From Candidatus Limisoma faecipullorum (GTDB lineage Bacteria; Bacteroidota; Bacteroidia; Bacteroidales; Muribaculaceae), in NCBI GenBank assembly GCA_017694955.1, contig JADIMC010000033.1, forward strand, positions 1-54,829: a DNA stretch of 54,829 bases, read 5' to 3'. The notes beneath the pieces were generated by a model. That model ran no database searches and was not told the origin of the DNA. It saw only the letters and a list, made by a program, of their open reading frames with translations. A program made the position numbers and the translations under genes. Positions 1 to 9,062 of this stretch are shown piece after piece (the stretch's first letter is position 1; every line of letters starts with the position of its first letter).

Positions 1-1
1 C

Positions 2-466
2 GACTCGTTGGCTATCTCTATCGGCACTTCACACGGCGCATACAAGTTCACTCCGGAACAGTGCCACGTTGATCCGCAGACAGGCCGCCTCGTTCCGCCG
101 CCATTGGCATTCGACGTGCTCGACGCTGTAATGGAGAAACTCCCGGGCTTCCCAATCGTGCTTCACGGATCATCATCAGTTCCGCAAGAAGAAGTTGACA
201 CAATCAACAAATACGGCGGAGCTTTGAAAGCGGCTATCGGTATTCCTGAGGATGAACTCCGCAAAGCGGCTAAATCGGCAGTTTGCAAAATCAACATCGA
301 CTCCGACAGCCGTCTTGCAATGACTGCGGCTATCCGCAAAGTGTTCGCCGAGCATCCGGAAGAATTCGACCCGCGCAAATATCTCGGCCCGGCACGCGAC
401 AACATGAAAAAGCTCTACATCCACAAGATCAAATACGTTCTTGGCAGCGAAGGAAAAGCAGAATAA
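2..466 (+). CDS. fba: Class II fructose-1,6-bisphosphate aldolase, C-terminal part (5' end outside window)
   Basis: Glycolytic and gluconeogenic enzyme that cleaves fructose-1,6-bisphosphate to dihydroxyacetone phosphate and glyceraldehyde-3-phosphate in the cytoplasm. The frame is open to the window edge, so only the last 154 codons of a protein normally near 330 residues are seen. Class II signatures are present: ISIGTSHGAYKF, the metal-ligand His in VLHGSSS, and the phosphate-binding NIDSDSR stretch followed by an Arg-containing helix. The TTG near base 8 is not a start. A strong terminator follows. The aldolase assignment is secure; the exact subfamily is not resolvable from this part. 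Confidence 0.93.
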   Translation, partial: DSLAISIGTSHGAYKFTPEQCHVDPQTGRLVPPPLAFDVLDAVMEKLPGFPIVLHGSSSVPQEEVDTINKYGGALKAAIGIPEDELRKAAKSAVCKINIDSDSRLAMTAAIRKVFAEHPEEFDPRKYLGPARDNMKKLYIHKIKYVLGSEGKAE

Positions 467-502
467 GATTCTTTTTCATAAGCAATGTTTTAATTTTACG
501 GA

Positions 503-534
503 AACCGTTCCCCGTGGTGGGGAGCGGTTTTTTC
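503..534 (+). terminator. Rho-independent terminator after the aldolase gene
   Basis: An 11-bp stem (503-513 with 519-529, one G-T wobble) closes a five-base loop and is followed by a run of six T. It lies 37 bases after the aldolase stop. The remaining bases up to the convergent gene at 630 show nothing further. Confidence 0.85.
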
Positions 535-629
535 ATTTTAAACAACCATCATATTCCGCTACATCAAACAAATAGATAAGCTACAAACGCACAAATGTAT
601 GTTGACGAAATTCTTAAATGCCGGATTCA

Positions 630-1295
630 TTATTCGTGTGGCTTGAAAATCTGCATCTTCAGGCCGAAAGAGAAGCGCAGGATGTCGCGCATACGGACGG
701 TGCTGTTAGTGGCCTTGCTCACGATATAAAGCTCGTTGGTGCCTATCTCATAAAATAAGCCGATGCCACGCATCCACGGATAACGTTCAGGATAGAACGT
801 CACGCTCTGCCCCAAGAATACGGAAGTGCGCACTTTCGAACTGAAATTATAATATCGGTTAGGATACTTTCCCGGCTCACGCTGCCAAAAATCCTCGCCG
901 TTGATTGTGGTGAAATACAAACCGCAAGTCAGCGGCTCATACGACAGCCAGTCGCACAGACGCATGCTCCACGGCGTATAAGTCTGTTTCACCGTAAACG
1001 TGAAATGCAGCTTGTCGGAAAATTTCTTAGGCAATAAACCGATAAAGAAATCGCTGTTCCATTGATTCCGCTTACCGTATTCCCACCCTGCCCCGAACGA
1101 AAGGAATCCCATTCCGCCGGCATACTGCACTTTCACATTCTTAGGTTTCAACCGTTCCCAACCATCATATTTCCAATTCACACGCCTGTCCCAACGCCGG
1201 ACGGCGACAGAATCGGCCGAATCCGCCGCAAAGAGCGGAACGCATACCGACAATGCCACACAAAGAATAAATGCCCTAAAACTCCACCACCTCAT
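630..1295 (-). CDS. Hypothetical envelope protein with signal peptide, possibly a small outer-membrane protein
   Basis: Not assigned to a named family. The product (221 aa from the ATG at 1295; ATGs at 1301 and 1310 are alternatives) starts with a signal peptide, FRAFILCVALSVCVPLFAAD, with probable cleavage after the Ala pair. The mature part is rich in aromatic residues and has alternating strand-like segments such as LSFGAGWEYG, and it ends in a segment typical of beta-rich outer-membrane proteins. The start overlaps the 3' end of the upstream phosphoesterase gene by about 20 bases, so the two are probably co-transcribed and translationally coupled. Outer-membrane location is inference from composition only. 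Confidence 0.7.
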   Translation of the reverse strand: MRWWSFRAFILCVALSVCVPLFAADSADSVAVRRWDRRVNWKYDGWERLKPKNVKVQYAGGMGFLSFGAGWEYGKRNQWNSDFFIGLLPKKFSDKLHFTFTVKQTYTPWSMRLCDWLSYEPLTCGLYFTTINGEDFWQREPGKYPNRYYNFSSKVRTSVFLGQSVTFYPERYPWMRGIGLFYEIGTNELYIVSKATNSTVRMRDILRFSFGLKMQIFKPHE

Positions 1296-2097
1296 ACTCA
1301 TAACCGTCATTATTGATAGTGAAACAAAGATAAGTACGCTTCTTAGCGCAAGGGCATTGATAATACATCACACCGTCATTAAAAAAATCATCAGCTGCAA
1401 GCTGATGCCCGTGCCCATATATACAGAACTGCAAATCAGGAAACTGGCGGATATAGAACTCGAACACGTCGGCGATATTATTGTTGAACTGCTCGGAATA
1501 AGGTCCGGCATGCATCGCCACCACTGTTTTCGTAACGCCGTCCGGAGTGTTTTCCAGACAATCACGAATAAACGACAAATCGGGCACAGCCTGCGAATAG
1601 TCGAACTCCAAAGCATTGGTGTTGACACAGACGAACTGCACATTTCCGGCTATGAACACGAAATTGTCATCGCCGAAAATTTTGTTGAACACCTGCTTGC
1701 CGGTAGCCACACAGTCGTGGTTTCCCAACAGACAGACATACGGAACAGCCAGTTTCTCCAGTATGTCGCGCTGCAACTCGAACTCCAATTTAGCCCCGAA
1801 GTCGGAAAGGTCGCCGGTATGCAGAACAAAATCCACTTCTCCACGGCGGTTGAGGTCGGCCACGGCATCTTCCGTCTCGTCATACCACCGCTGCGTGTCG
1901 CTTATGACGGCAAACGATATTTCTTCACAGTCCTCCGTCGAAGCTTTGATTTCCGCCATATTCTCCTTATTTATACCCGTCCTTCCTTCAATGTCAAGAT
2001 CATAAGGATGGTATTCTATCATATCGCATCCTGCCACAAACGACAAAAGCAACACCCAAAGACATTTCCAACCGCTTCTTCCTAAAACAATTTTCAT
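1276..2097 (-). CDS. Calcineurin-like metallophosphoesterase, lipoprotein
   Basis: Predicted envelope-anchored phosphoesterase (273 aa). The ATG at 2097 is preferred over one at 2127 because it places a lipoprotein signal immediately at the N-terminus: Lys/Arg-rich start, hydrophobic stretch, lipobox FVAGC. Metal-site motifs of the calcineurin-like superfamily occur in order: SDTQ (where the usual DxH has Gln instead of His), GDLSD, GNHD, a lone His in AMHAGP, and GHGH. The substrate is unknown. The gene overlaps the following envelope gene. The Gln in the first motif is a departure from the canonical set but is seen in some superfamily branches. Confidence 0.85.
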   Translation of the reverse strand: MKIVLGRSGWKCLWVLLLSFVAGCDMIEYHPYDLDIEGRTGINKENMAEIKASTEDCEEISFAVISDTQRWYDETEDAVADLNRRGEVDFVLHTGDLSDFGAKLEFELQRDILEKLAVPYVCLLGNHDCVATGKQVFNKIFGDDNFVFIAGNVQFVCVNTNALEFDYSQAVPDLSFIRDCLENTPDGVTKTVVAMHAGPYSEQFNNNIADVFEFYIRQFPDLQFCIYGHGHQLAADDFFNDGVMYYQCPCAKKRTYLCFTINNDGYEYEVVEF

Positions 2098-2195
2098 AGC
2101 GCAAATTTCCGAAAATTTCTGCCACACAAAGCAGTCTTACAACCTCGATAATTATCCTAAATGGCGGTTGTTGTGGCTAAATGCAGAATTATGCC

Positions 2196-2203
2196 TATTT
2201 TTG
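2196..2203 (+). promoter_or_regulatory. Bacteroidetes-type -7 element for the metallopeptidase gene
   Basis: TATTTTTG matches TAnnTTTG and lies 23 bases before the ATG at 2227. A weak GTTG at 2170-2173 with a 22-base spacer could serve as the -33 element. It lies downstream of an earlier in-frame ATG at 2161, which argues for the 2227 start. Confidence 0.45.
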
Positions 2204-2226
2204 TCGCGCTGAAAGCTGACAAGAAT

Positions 2227-2928
2227 ATGGCGAAAAGAGTTTTTGAAGACAAGGATTTCGGAAAGATAATCGTAGGTTCGCGCTCCAACGCCCGCAACCT
2301 GTCGCTGAGCGTACGCAGCGACGGCTTGCACGTCACTGTGCCACCATACACGAAATTCTCAACAATACTTGAAGCGGTGGAAAAGTACCGCAGCCAGCTG
2401 CTGCCGTCATTCGAGCGCGTCAAGCCGCAGGGTATCACGCCAGATTTCCGCATTGCCGCCGAATGCTTCCGCCTTAGCCTCCAGCAAGGGAAAAGAAAAA
2501 ATTTCACACTGCATTATGGGGAGGATGAAGTGACATTATATTATCCGCCATTTACAGATTTCAGCAGCAAAGCAGTGCAAACAACAATACGTAACGGCAT
2601 TACCCGCGCAATGAAGCACAACGCAGCCCTTATGCTGCCACCTGTACTCGAAATGTTCGCACAACGGCACCGGCTGACATACAAAAAAGTGAAAATCAAC
2701 GGAGCACGCCGACGCTGGGGAAGCTGCACGGCAGCCGGCACCATCAACCTCTCGTGCTACCTGATGCTTCTTCCGCCGCATCTTTCCGACTATGTACTAC
2801 TTCACGAACTGGCACATACTGTGGAAATGAACCACGGACCGCGCTTCTGGCGGCTTCTTGACTCTTTCACCGACAACAAGGCACTGGCTCTACGGAAAGA
2901 GCTTCGCAACTATCGGCTGCCATTCTGA
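2227..2928 (+). CDS. YgjP/DUF45-type M48-like zinc metallopeptidase
   Basis: Predicted cytoplasmic metal-dependent peptidase of the YgjP (DUF45, WLM-like) family, 233 aa. The zinc site is HELAH at residues 193-197 with a third ligand His at about 203 in MNHGPRFW. The family-typical motif RRWGSC precedes it by about 30 residues. The start at 2227 is chosen over 2161 because a promoter -7 element lies between them and family members begin close to this point. It converges on mntP with three bases between the stops. The physiological substrate is not known. Confidence 0.88.
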   Translation: MAKRVFEDKDFGKIIVGSRSNARNLSLSVRSDGLHVTVPPYTKFSTILEAVEKYRSQLLPSFERVKPQGITPDFRIAAECFRLSLQQGKRKNFTLHYGEDEVTLYYPPFTDFSSKAVQTTIRNGITRAMKHNAALMLPPVLEMFAQRHRLTYKKVKINGARRRWGSCTAAGTINLSCYLMLLPPHLSDYVLLHELAHTVEMNHGPRFWRLLDSFTDNKALALRKELRNYRLPF

Positions 2929-2931
2929 TAA

Positions 2932-3501
2932 TCAGGCTGCCGAAAGGTGTTCCACTAAAATCTTCACCCCCAATCCAATCAGCACAAGTCCGCCAACCCA
3001 TTCCATCCGGAATTTGAAACGACGGCACGCCACAACTCCTATATATGTACCTGCCATTGAGAAAACGAATGAAACCAGCCCGATTATCCCAACAGCCACA
3101 AGCATCTGGTCAACCGTCATCTTAATGAAAGCGAATGTGACACCCACCGCCAATGCATCAATGCTCGTGGCAACCGCCAATGTCAGAATCACAGACAGAC
3201 GCTTCGGATCAAAATGGCAATCCTCCTGTTTCTTGAAACTCTCGATTATCATCCTAACTCCAAGCAAGGAAAGCAATCCGAAAGCAATCCAATGGTCGTA
3301 ATCACGTATCAACGAGCTGAACAGTCCTGCGACAAACCAGCCCACAAGCGGCATCAACGCCTGAAACAAGCCGAAAAAGAACGCCATCTTCAGCAACGTG
3401 GGACGATGTATGCGCTTCAATATCATTCCGCTTGCAAGCGAGACCGAAAAACAGTCCATCGCAAGACTTATCGCCAATAAGATTATACCTACTATTCCCA
3501 T
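2932..3501 (-). CDS. mntP: MntP-family manganese efflux pump
   Basis: Membrane exporter of Mn(II), 189 aa, with six predicted helices arranged as two repeats of three. The paired family signatures are visible: SLAMDCFSVSLASG near the N-terminus and ATSIDALAVGVTFA at about residues 110-123, each carrying the Asp used for metal. The length matches the family. It lies 71 bases downstream of ispG on the same strand and may be the last gene of that operon. No yybP-ykoY manganese riboswitch fits in the short upstream gap, so manganese control is not evident from sequence. Confidence 0.93.
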   Translation of the reverse strand: MGIVGIILLAISLAMDCFSVSLASGMILKRIHRPTLLKMAFFFGLFQALMPLVGWFVAGLFSSLIRDYDHWIAFGLLSLLGVRMIIESFKKQEDCHFDPKRLSVILTLAVATSIDALAVGVTFAFIKMTVDQMLVAVGIIGLVSFVFSMAGTYIGVVACRRFKFRMEWVGGLVLIGLGVKILVEHLSAA

Positions 3502-3572
3502 TATTCAGATCGGAAAGTATAAAAATTAAAGTTTATCCAGTCCGGTATAATATCTTCCGCTTGAAATTCAAA

Positions 3573-5285
3573 CTAATTATCCGAACTCTTGTCGTGCCAG
3601 TCGCCATTAGCCTTGATAAGCGATATTAGATGCTCAAGCGCATCTTCTTGCGGGATATTGCGTTCCACGCATTCCTTTCCTTTATAAAGGCTCACTTTTC
3701 CGGCAGCCGCACCGACATATCCATAATCAGCGTCGGCCATCTCGCCCGGACCGTTGACTATGCATCCCATAATACCTATCTTCAGTCCCTTCAAATGAGA
3801 GGTAGCCGCCTTTATCTCACGAACCGTCTCCTGCAGATTGAACATAGTGCGCCCGCAACTCGGACAAGAGATGAATTCAGTCTTCACCATCCTTGTACGT
3901 GCCGCCTGCAATATGCCGAAAGCAAACCTTACGGAATCGCTTCTGACAGGCAGATTAGGAGCATCAAGCAATATACCGTCGATAAGACGGTTAATAAGCA
4001 GCGTGCCAAAGTCGGCACCTGCTTTCACCTGCACATCCTCCGAATCTGCATCTTCATAACGCATACGCGCCACTACCGGGACCTTGCAGCCGCAATCTGT
4101 CAGACCGTGGATAAACGCCTGCATCTCTCCGACAGGATTCTGATTACTGGAGCTTAGGATTATCACCTTCCCATCCGACAATGAAGCCGCCACTTCCCTC
4201 GCCGGCTGCGAAGCATCAACTTCCGCTGCATCGAAGCTGCCAAGATATAAATCTGGCAGCAACGCGCATCCCACCATTTCCGAAGGAGCAAGCGAAGACA
4301 CAACTACCGGCTGATTCTTTCCTCCGACACAGCCACAGGCATCTGTCACGCGCCTTTCCGGCACAATATGATTATAACCTTTGGCAAAGGTGCCTTTTAT
4401 ATAGGGATGTCCTTCTCGGGATGCGATATAATCAACCAACTTACGAGCTACCGGAATTTCAAATTCGGGGTCTTCGCTGAGCGAAACACGGATAGTGTCG
4501 CCTATACCTTCCGACAGCAACGCTCCCATACCGACAGCCGACTTTATACGCCCGTCCTCGCCATCACCGGCCTCTGTAACGCCAAGATGCAACGGAAAAT
4601 GCATATCCTCCGCATCCATAGCTACGACAAGCCTACGGACAGTCTCCACCATCACCACCGTATTCGACGCCTTTATCGATATCACTATATTGCGGAAATC
4701 CACCTCACAGCATATGCGCAGATATTCCATAACCGACTCCACCATCCCGGCCGGAGTGTCGCCATAACGACTCATTATACGGTCGGAAAGAGAACCGTGA
4801 TTCACACCAAGCCTCACCGCAGTATTGTTTTCACGGCATATTTCAAGGAACGGCACAAGTTTCTCCCGGATTTTCTCTATCTCCCTTGCATATTCATCGT
4901 CGGTATATTCAAGCTTCTTGAACGTGCGTGCAGCATCGACAAAGTTACCAGGATTAATCCGCACCTTGTCGGCAGTGACCGCAGCGGCAAATGCCGCCTT
5001 AGGGTTGAAATGGATATCAGCCACCAATGGTTTGCAATAACCGTCGGAATGAAGTCGTGAGCGTATCACACCTATGCTCTCAGCCTCCCTCACTCCTTGC
5101 GCAGTAAGCCGCACCAAATCGGCACCAGCATCGAAAATGCGCTTGCATTGTGCCACACTCGCATCTATGTCAAGCGTGGATGTGGAAGTCATCGACTGTA
5201 TGCGTACAGGATAACCACTGCCAAGCATCAGCCCTTTTATGTCAACCGCCGACGTTTGCCGGCGGCTATAATTAAAACTGTCCAT
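3573..5285 (-). CDS. ispG: (E)-4-hydroxy-3-methylbut-2-enyl-diphosphate synthase, long form
   Basis: Iron-sulfur enzyme of the MEP isoprenoid pathway. It reductively converts methylerythritol cyclodiphosphate to HMBPP. At 570 aa this is the long Bacteroidetes/plant/Chlamydia form with an extra domain (roughly residues 270-440) between the TIM barrel and the cluster domain. The barrel starts with IKGLMLGSGYPVRIQSMTS. Cluster ligands are CPSC at about 474 and GCIVNGPGE at about 506. It follows purE by 16 bases and is most likely co-transcribed with rpoN, the PAP2-like gene and purE. Confidence 0.97.
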   Translation of the reverse strand: MDSFNYSRRQTSAVDIKGLMLGSGYPVRIQSMTSTSTLDIDASVAQCKRIFDAGADLVRLTAQGVREAESIGVIRSRLHSDGYCKPLVADIHFNPKAAFAAAVTADKVRINPGNFVDAARTFKKLEYTDDEYAREIEKIREKLVPFLEICRENNTAVRLGVNHGSLSDRIMSRYGDTPAGMVESVMEYLRICCEVDFRNIVISIKASNTVVMVETVRRLVVAMDAEDMHFPLHLGVTEAGDGEDGRIKSAVGMGALLSEGIGDTIRVSLSEDPEFEIPVARKLVDYIASREGHPYIKGTFAKGYNHIVPERRVTDACGCVGGKNQPVVVSSLAPSEMVGCALLPDLYLGSFDAAEVDASQPAREVAASLSDGKVIILSSSNQNPVGEMQAFIHGLTDCGCKVPVVARMRYEDADSEDVQVKAGADFGTLLINRLIDGILLDAPNLPVRSDSVRFAFGILQAARTRMVKTEFISCPSCGRTMFNLQETVREIKAATSHLKGLKIGIMGCIVNGPGEMADADYGYVGAAAGKVSLYKGKECVERNIPQEDALEHLISLIKANGDWHDKSSDN

Positions 5286-5301
5286 TACAGAAAACCTGTT
5301 C

Positions 5302-5805
5302 CTAAACCTTATATTTATAGCTTATTCTTGAAAGTTCTTCATTAGCCTTTACAATCTTTCCCGCAAGGTCACTTTTATATTTCTCGAACTTGGCAGCTAT
5401 CTTTTCATCGCTCATCGCAAGCATCTGCACAGCAAGAATCGCTGCGTTCAACCCTGCATTGACACCAACAGTGGCAACAGGAATACCCGGGGGCATTTGC
5501 ACTATCGCAAGAAGCGCATCCATGCCCTCAAACGATGATTTAATAGGCACACCTATAACCGGCACCGTGGTCTGCGCTGCAATTACGCCCGGAAGATGGG
5601 CTGCCATACCGGCAGCAGCGATTATCACCTTCAATCCTCTTTCTTTGGCAGAAAGCGCAAATTTAGTGACCTCCTCAGGAGTACGGTGCGCCGACAATGC
5701 GTTCATCTCAAAAGGAATCTCAAACTCATCAAGCAGCTTCGCCGCCTTTTCAAGTACAGGCAGGTCGGAAGTGCTGCCCATAATTATGCTTACAACCGGT
5801 GTCAT
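5302..5805 (-). CDS. purE: 5-(carboxyamino)imidazole ribonucleotide mutase
   Basis: Purine biosynthesis enzyme that moves the carboxyl group of N5-CAIR to give CAIR. The product is 167 aa, the normal length for class I PurE. Signatures: IIMGSTSDLPVL at the N-terminus (phosphate-binding loop), the SAHRTPE motif with the catalytic His, and AAGMAAHLPGV. It sits between the PAP2-like gene (21 bases) and ispG (16 bases) in a tight minus-strand run. The partner purK is not in the window. Confidence 0.97.
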   Translation of the reverse strand: MTPVVSIIMGSTSDLPVLEKAAKLLDEFEIPFEMNALSAHRTPEEVTKFALSAKERGLKVIIAAAGMAAHLPGVIAAQTTVPVIGVPIKSSFEGMDALLAIVQMPPGIPVATVGVNAGLNAAILAVQMLAMSDEKIAAKFEKYKSDLAGKIVKANEELSRISYKYKV

Positions 5806-5826
5806 AACAGTAATTTTATATTGTTG

Positions 5827-6480
5827 TCATAAGAAATATACGCAAATAAACCCATTAGCCGCTCCGGCAAGCACCTGCCAAAGCGTATGCCGCTCCATTG
5901 CTATTCTCGATGTTCCAAGTATTCCCGCAATAAATATAGCCCCACAAATCACAGGCAACAGGTCGAACACACCATCACCGCCGGAATTGATACGGCAAAC
6001 CAAGGCTACAAATCCTCCGATTCCTGCCATATGCGCACTGATTTTCCACTTAAAATTGACAAGCATGGAAACCAATGCCGCACAACCCCCGCCAAACATA
6101 AACATCCATAGCCACTCGGGCGCATTTATGCTGAACAAGTAAACGGCACTCGCCACATAGCACACTATTATGATTATGTAAGGCAGCAAGCGCTCTTTTC
6201 TGCCATTAAGGCTCGTGCTCTCAATCACCTTCAAATATTTAAGCAGCAGAAAAAGCAATGCCGGAAGCACAGCCGTAATGAGAAAAACCGTCAGTATCAC
6301 CGTAAGTTTTGTAGGCAACGTCAACACCAACAGATTCGACAGCCACAGAGAAACAATCATACCGTAGGTAGGCATCAGCAACGGGCTGAGCAATGCGGAA
6401 AAAAACACCGAGACATAATGAGTGGCACGCATTGCCTTTGCCTCGAATGTATTGATTATCGTATGGGCGTTTGTATTCAT
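5827..6480 (-). CDS. PAP2-superfamily-like integral membrane protein
   Basis: Multi-pass membrane protein of 217 aa, about six helices, related to phosphatidic acid phosphatase type 2 proteins. Traces of the three PAP2 motifs can be read: KERLLP, KISAH in place of PSGH, and SRIAMERH followed by TLWQ, where the Asp that normally activates the catalytic His is Gln. Catalysis is therefore uncertain; a lipid-binding or altered phosphatase role is possible. Homologues commonly begin near the internal ATG at 6432 (MRATHYVSVF), so the true start may be there. It lies seven bases downstream of rpoN, in the same operon. Confidence 0.72.
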   Translation of the reverse strand: MNTNAHTIINTFEAKAMRATHYVSVFFSALLSPLLMPTYGMIVSLWLSNLLVLTLPTKLTVILTVFLITAVLPALLFLLLKYLKVIESTSLNGRKERLLPYIIIIVCYVASAVYLFSINAPEWLWMFMFGGGCAALVSMLVNFKWKISAHMAGIGGFVALVCRINSGGDGVFDLLPVICGAIFIAGILGTSRIAMERHTLWQVLAGAANGFICVYFL

Positions 6481-6487
6481 ATATTCA

Positions 6488-7942
6488 TTATTTTAAAAGT
6501 TCTTTCCGCAACCGCGCCACCGGTATTCCAAGCTTCTCGCGGTATTTGGCAATGGTGCGACGGGCAATCTCGTAGCCTTTCGATTGAAGCATCGAGCACA
6601 ACTGCTCGTCAGAATATGGTTTCTTTTTATTTTCCGATTCCACAATCTTTTTTAAAGCCGACTGAATCTCGCGCGACGACACATCCTCGCCCGACTCGTG
6701 ACGCAAGCCCTCGTTGAAAAAGAAACGCAACGGATAAATTCCTCTCTGTGTAATGACATACTTACCGGCAGTGGCACGGGAAATCACCGAAATATCGTAT
6801 CCGGTCATAGCTGCAATGTCTTTCAGCACCATAGGCTTCAATGTCGATTCATCTTCTGTAAGGAAAAATTCCTTCTGACAGTCCACTATTGCACGCATCG
6901 TGTTGAACAATGTCTCTTGCCTCTGACGAAGCATCTTTATGAACGTAGCGGCTGACTCATATTTATCCTTCACAAAAGAGCTTGCCTCTGCCTCATTGCG
7001 GTTTGCCGGCTTTCGTGCGGACATATTGTCGTACATCACCTGGAAACTCTCCTCAATTTGCAACTCCGGTATATTGTTGAGCAATGTAAGAGTTATTTTC
7101 CCATTGTCAACCTCCACGCTGAAATCAGGGATTATATGTTGAGAATTGTCGCTGTCGCCACCGTTGAACAGGCTGCCCGGTTTTGGATTGAGAGAACGTA
7201 TGGTAGCGAGCGCTTCCTTGAACTCCCCCTCCTCCATACCCATCGCCTGCATTATCTTGTCATAATGTTTCTTTGAGAATTCCGGAAAATATTTGTCTAT
7301 TATCTCATATGCCTGCATGTTTCTGCGCTTCCCTCCAAACCTCTCCAACTGCAACAACAGGCAATCGCGCAAATCGGATGCACCGATTCCTGCAGGATCG
7401 AGGTCGCGTATCATCTGCAACACATTGTCAACATCGTCTTCCGTCACGTTCAATCCAGTCTGGAATATTATATCATCGGATATAGCTGTCACCGAACGTG
7501 TCAGATAGCCATTGTCATCGATATTGCCGATTATGTAGTCTGCAATCCTCTGTTGCTCCGGCGTAAGGTCACGCTCGTTAATCTGCTCCGTAAGATAGTC
7601 GAGCAAAGAATTCTCTGAAACCACAACAGGGTCATACACCTTATCATCAGCACTACGGTTAGAAGCCTCAAAACGGTATGAAGGGATATCATCGTCATTT
7701 TTATAATCAGCACGCTGCATATCCTCCGACGATTCCTCGAATTTTCCACCATCCTCAGTCGGCAAAGATTCCATCTCGTGCGCATCCACAGCCTCTATTG
7801 CCGGATTGTCCTCTATTTCATGGCGAACCTCATCCTCCATTTCCGGACGGCTCATTTCAAGAAGTCTTACGAATTGCACCTGCTGCGGCGAAAGCCGCTG
7901 CTGCAATTTCTGTTCTTGTGACAAGTGTAAAGCTTCCTTCAT
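6488..7942 (-). CDS. rpoN: RNA polymerase sigma-54 factor
   Basis: Alternative sigma factor for -24/-12 promoters, 484 aa. In order: the Gln-rich activator-interacting region (LSQEQKLQQRLSPQQVQF, residues 7-24), an acidic linker (about 45-110), the core-binding domain, the helix-turn-helix region, and the RpoN box ARRTIAKYRE at about residue 460. Function requires AAA+ enhancer-binding proteins, none of which are in the window. It heads the run rpoN, PAP2-like, purE, ispG. Confidence 0.97.
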   Translation of the reverse strand: MKEALHLSQEQKLQQRLSPQQVQFVRLLEMSRPEMEDEVRHEIEDNPAIEAVDAHEMESLPTEDGGKFEESSEDMQRADYKNDDDIPSYRFEASNRSADDKVYDPVVVSENSLLDYLTEQINERDLTPEQQRIADYIIGNIDDNGYLTRSVTAISDDIIFQTGLNVTEDDVDNVLQMIRDLDPAGIGASDLRDCLLLQLERFGGKRRNMQAYEIIDKYFPEFSKKHYDKIMQAMGMEEGEFKEALATIRSLNPKPGSLFNGGDSDNSQHIIPDFSVEVDNGKITLTLLNNIPELQIEESFQVMYDNMSARKPANRNEAEASSFVKDKYESAATFIKMLRQRQETLFNTMRAIVDCQKEFFLTEDESTLKPMVLKDIAAMTGYDISVISRATAGKYVITQRGIYPLRFFFNEGLRHESGEDVSSREIQSALKKIVESENKKKPYSDEQLCSMLQSKGYEIARRTIAKYREKLGIPVARLRKELLK

Positions 7943-8020
7943 CTGTCCGGATGTGATTATTCAGTATGCGAAGTTACGCAATTTTGACAGCAATCCGTAA
8001 GAATCGTCTTTTTTTAACGC

Positions 8021-9007
8021 TTATTTGCCGAAAAGCATAGTGACAACTGTCTGCCCCACAGCTTCCAATGCAGAACGGTCGATATGCCTCATCGTATCAA
8101 ATGAAGTATGCCACTGCGGGCAGAAACCCGTATCACTGTCCATACGCTGATCGATTATATCAACGCAAGGGATACCTGCACGGATTAGGAACACGTGGTC
8201 ATCTGTCATCGCCCCGCCACTTGCATTTATGAAATAATTGTCGTAACCGAGCGATGCAGCCGTAGCCCACAGTTGATCAACAACCCCGCTGGCTGCCTGC
8301 ATGGAAAAATATTCTTTAAGGAATTTAGCGTTACGGTCGCCAACCATATCAAGCAGTATTCCGAATGAAGGATACTGATAACCCTTGCGATGCGGATTTT
8401 CTGTCCAATATTGAGTCCCCAGCGCCCAACTGCTGTCATCTCCGGCACCTGAATCACCCCAATCTTCAGCATCAGAAAAGAGTATGTCGATTCCTATTTC
8501 CGGTTCATTTGCCGAAAGCACCCTTGCTATTTCCAAAAGCACTCCCACTCCACTCGCTCCATCGTTGGCTCCCATAACCGGCAACTTGCGTTTTGCCGGG
8601 TCGGGATCATTGTCTGCCCAGGGACGGCTGTCCCAATGCGCCAGCAGCAATATACGCCGCTGCTTCTCAGGAAAATATTCTCCGATAATATTACGCGCTT
8701 CTATTTTCGTTCCGTCAAATGCAGTAAGAGTCATACGCTGTTCTGTCACATCAGCTCCATGGCGGCGCAATTCGGAAGCAAGATAATCCCCACAAAGCCT
8801 ATGGGCTTCTGTGTTTGGCACACGCTCCCCAAATGCACATTGTGCCGCAACATAGGAATATGCGCTATCGGCATTGAACACCACCCGCGGCTCTTCCACC
8901 ACCTCGTTTGTCCCGACAGCAGCGGTCTGTCTGCCAGATGAATTCGAGCAACTTACCATCATAAAAAACAGTATGGAAAATACCAACAAATATTTCCTGC
9001 AATCCAT
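8021..9007 (-). CDS. M28-family glutaminyl-peptide cyclotransferase-like lipoprotein
   Basis: Secreted zinc enzyme of the M28 / glutaminyl cyclase group, 328 aa. The N-terminus is a lipoprotein signal ending in FFMMVSC, so the protein is probably anchored in the envelope. Zinc-site elements occur in order: LLAHWDSRPWAD (His, Asp), GANDGASGV, SDAEDWGDSG (acidic pair), and MTDDHVFLIRAGIP near the C-terminus. Members either cyclise N-terminal Gln to pyroglutamate or act as aminopeptidases. The WDSRPWADND sequence favours the cyclase branch. A promoter precedes it, so it is probably transcribed separately from the glycan genes upstream. Confidence 0.87.
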   Translation of the reverse strand: MDCRKYLLVFSILFFMMVSCSNSSGRQTAAVGTNEVVEEPRVVFNADSAYSYVAAQCAFGERVPNTEAHRLCGDYLASELRRHGADVTEQRMTLTAFDGTKIEARNIIGEYFPEKQRRILLLAHWDSRPWADNDPDPAKRKLPVMGANDGASGVGVLLEIARVLSANEPEIGIDILFSDAEDWGDSGAGDDSSWALGTQYWTENPHRKGYQYPSFGILLDMVGDRNAKFLKEYFSMQAASGVVDQLWATAASLGYDNYFINASGGAMTDDHVFLIRAGIPCVDIIDQRMDSDTGFCPQWHTSFDTMRHIDRSALEAVGQTVVTMLFGK

Positions 9008-9026
9008 AGTTCAGAAACTTATACCG

Positions 9027-9058
9027 CAAAGGTAAGACTATTTCCCAACAAGCACAAC
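9027..9058 (-). promoter_or_regulatory. Bacteroidetes-type promoter for the M28 lipoprotein gene
   Basis: Read on the minus strand: -7 element TACCTTTG (9027-9034) and GTTG (9055-9058) as a -33 element with a 20-base spacer. It lies in the 55-base gap between the glycosyltransferase stop and the M28 ATG. Confidence 0.55.
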
Positions 9059-9062
9059 CCCG

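Noticed and set aside
3502-3572. Manganese riboswitch upstream of mntP
   Set aside because: The 71-base gap is too short and AT-rich for a yybP-ykoY element, and no matching hairpins were found.
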